Source: Pseudocoprococcus catus (GTDB lineage Bacteria > Bacillota > Clostridia > Lachnospirales > Lachnospiraceae). Taken from it: DNA of 64,000 nt. Position 1 is the first letter of the stretch; each line of letters opens with the position of its first letter. Shown here one piece after another: positions 63,094 to 64,000 of this stretch. The stretch covers positions 1-64,000 of the forward strand of contig NZ_JAAXCM010000048.1 of NCBI RefSeq assembly GCF_019734885.1, given 5' to 3'. Both the position numbers and the translations under genes were made by a program. Below the pieces are notes generated by a model. It saw nothing but the letters and a program-made list of their open reading frames with translations, was not told the origin of the DNA and searched no databases.

Positions 63094-63840
63094 CTACATG
63101 ACCATACCGCCGTCCACGTGCAGCACCTGTCCCGTTATGTAAGCCGCTTCATCCGACACCAGAAAGGCTGCCGCATTGGCCACATCCTCTGCCTGTCCGA
63201 AGCGCTTCAGCGGAATCTGCTTCATCATCTCATCCTTCACTTTATCTGCCAGATCTGCCGTCATATCCGTTTCAATCATTCCCGGAGCAATAGCATTCAC
63301 CGTAATGCCTCTGGAAGCCAGTTCTTTGGCTGCGGATTTTGTCAGGCCGATGACACCTGCCTTGGAAGCTGAATAATTGGCCTGTCCTGCATTGCCGGCC
63401 ACACCCACGACAGAAGCCATATTGACAATCCGCCCATAGCGCTGACGCATCATCTGTCTGGCTGCGAAACGGATACAATGGAAGGTGCCTTTCAGATTCA
63501 CATCGATAACACTGTCAAAATCTTCTTCCTTCATGGCCATCAACAGTCCATCCTTCGTGATGCCTGCATTATTGATCAGAAAATCAATCCGGCCGTATTT
63601 TTCTGTCACTGCCTTGAAAAAAGCTTCACAGGCTGTAAAATCACTGACATTGCACTGAAAAATATCCGCCCTGCCGCCTTCATCTATGATTTCCTGCTGT
63701 ACAGCCGTAGCCTTGCTTTCTGAACCATTGTAATTAATAATCACTGTCGCACCGCAAGCTGCCAGTTTTTTGGCAATGGCCCGTCCGATACCTCTGGAAG
63801 CACCGGTCACAACTGCTGTCTTCCCGTCAAATTTTCCCAT
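63094..63840 (-). CDS. fabG: 3-oxoacyl-[ACP] reductase FabG
   Basis: A 248-residue short-chain dehydrogenase. [17 protein letters not shown] is the NADPH site, [15 protein letters not shown] holds the N-N-A-G motif, and [20 protein letters not shown] the Ser-Tyr-x3-Lys catalytic triad. It reduces 3-oxoacyl-ACP to 3-hydroxyacyl-ACP. It follows fabD after about 25 bp and precedes fabF. Normal length and motifs, no frameshift. The start has GGAGAACG upstream. Confidence 0.96.
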   Translation of the reverse strand: MGKFDGKTAVVTGASRGIGRAIAKKLAACGATVIINYNGSESKATAVQQEIIDEGGRADIFQCNVSDFTACEAFFKAVTEKYGRIDFLINNAGITKDGLLMAMKEEDFDSVIDVNLKGTFHCIRFAARQMMRQRYGRIVNMASVVGVAGNAGQANYSASKAGVIGLTKSAAKELASRGITVNAIAPGMIETDMTADLADKVKDEMMKQIPLKRFGQAEDVANAAAFLVSDEAAYITGQVLHVDGGMVM

Positions 63841-63864
63841 TTCGTTCTCCTGTTTCTATCCACA

Positions 63865-64000
63865 TCAGATGATTAATTGTCTAAGTTCTTCAATGACTTT
63901 CTGTGCATCTTCCACCGTATTCACTGTATAAACTTTTGCATTACGGTTGATCTTTCGCATAAAACCTGCCAGTGTCTTTCCCGGTCCGATTTCAACAAAT
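63865..64000 (-). CDS. fabD: Malonyl-CoA:ACP transacylase FabD, C-terminal part (cut by window edge)
   Basis: The last ~45 codons of a gene that continues beyond the window. EIGPGKTLAGFMRKINRNAK is the conserved end of FabD, followed by VYTVNTVEDAQKVIEELRQL. The catalytic residues would be upstream, outside the window. It is placed directly before fabG, the usual order. Confidence 0.88.
   Translation of the reverse strand, partial: FVEIGPGKTLAGFMRKINRNAKVYTVNTVEDAQKVIEELRQLII

Noticed and set aside
1-64000. CRISPR arrays, rRNA and tRNA genes
   Set aside because: No regularly spaced direct repeats, and no conserved rRNA or tRNA signatures were recognised by eye.

Overview
The window looks like chromosomal DNA of an anaerobic low-GC Firmicute, most likely a Lachnospiraceae-type gut Clostridium. 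The evidence is a type II fatty-acid operon with a fused accD-accA gene, iron-sulfur serine dehydratase in two subunits, a tryptophan T-box transporter, many ABC transporters, AGGAGG-type ribosome binding sites, and near-consensus TTGACA/TATAAT promoters. Nearly all genes lie on the minus strand. No rRNA, tRNA or CRISPR array was recognised.

Layout. 1-3.5 kb: an IS3-type insertion-sequence end, then small proteins of unknown role and a VOC/glyoxalase gene. 3.6-6.7 kb: VanZ-like membrane protein, sugar-nucleotidyltransferase-like enzyme and a sodium:alanine-type symporter. 7.2-24 kb: a large surface-polysaccharide cluster. It has an initiating sugar-phosphate transferase, three family-4 glycosyltransferases, UDP-glucose dehydrogenase, a nucleotide-sugar epimerase, an acyltransferase, two TupA-like ATP-grasp proteins, a radical SAM/SPASM protein, a Wzy-like polymerase, a Wzx flippase, a pyruvyltransferase and a nitroreductase-like protein. 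Base composition switches along this cluster, so it looks mosaic. 24-27.4 kb: a helicase with helicase-associated repeats, a gene-free stretch full of hairpins, and a two-TM plus NUDIX-like protein resembling an orphan CBASS effector.

27.7-38.4 kb: lipid kinase, a serine transport/deamination operon, homocysteine synthase, M32 carboxypeptidase, a 205-bp fold-back element, an MBL-fold hydrolase, an AbiE-type toxin-antitoxin pair and a NUDIX hydrolase. 38.6-42.9 kb: a MarR regulator with a heterodimeric ABC exporter. 42.9-46.3 kb: a TrpXYZ-like tryptophan importer behind a T-box with a TGG specifier. 46.4-52.9 kb: a methyltransferase plus a complete peptide/nickel-type ABC importer, led by a strong promoter and an attenuator with two hairpins sharing the same GTACGAAGC sequence. 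53-56.2 kb: AI-2E-type permease, ZIP metal transporter and AEC-family carrier. 56.5-64 kb: the fatty-acid operon in the order fabD (partial), fabG, fabF, accB, fabZ, accC, accDA, and a nitronate-monooxygenase/FabK-like gene.

How parts may work together. The polysaccharide cluster can make UDP-glucuronate and probably an epimer of it. Its two TupA-like ATP-grasp proteins suggest that amino acids or peptides are attached to a uronic-acid polymer. The serine operon pairs a transporter with its catabolic enzyme. The methyltransferase/ABC operon probably responds to a small molecule or to an RNA-binding antiterminator through its leader. Functional statements come from reading the sequence and remembered family features; no database search was run.
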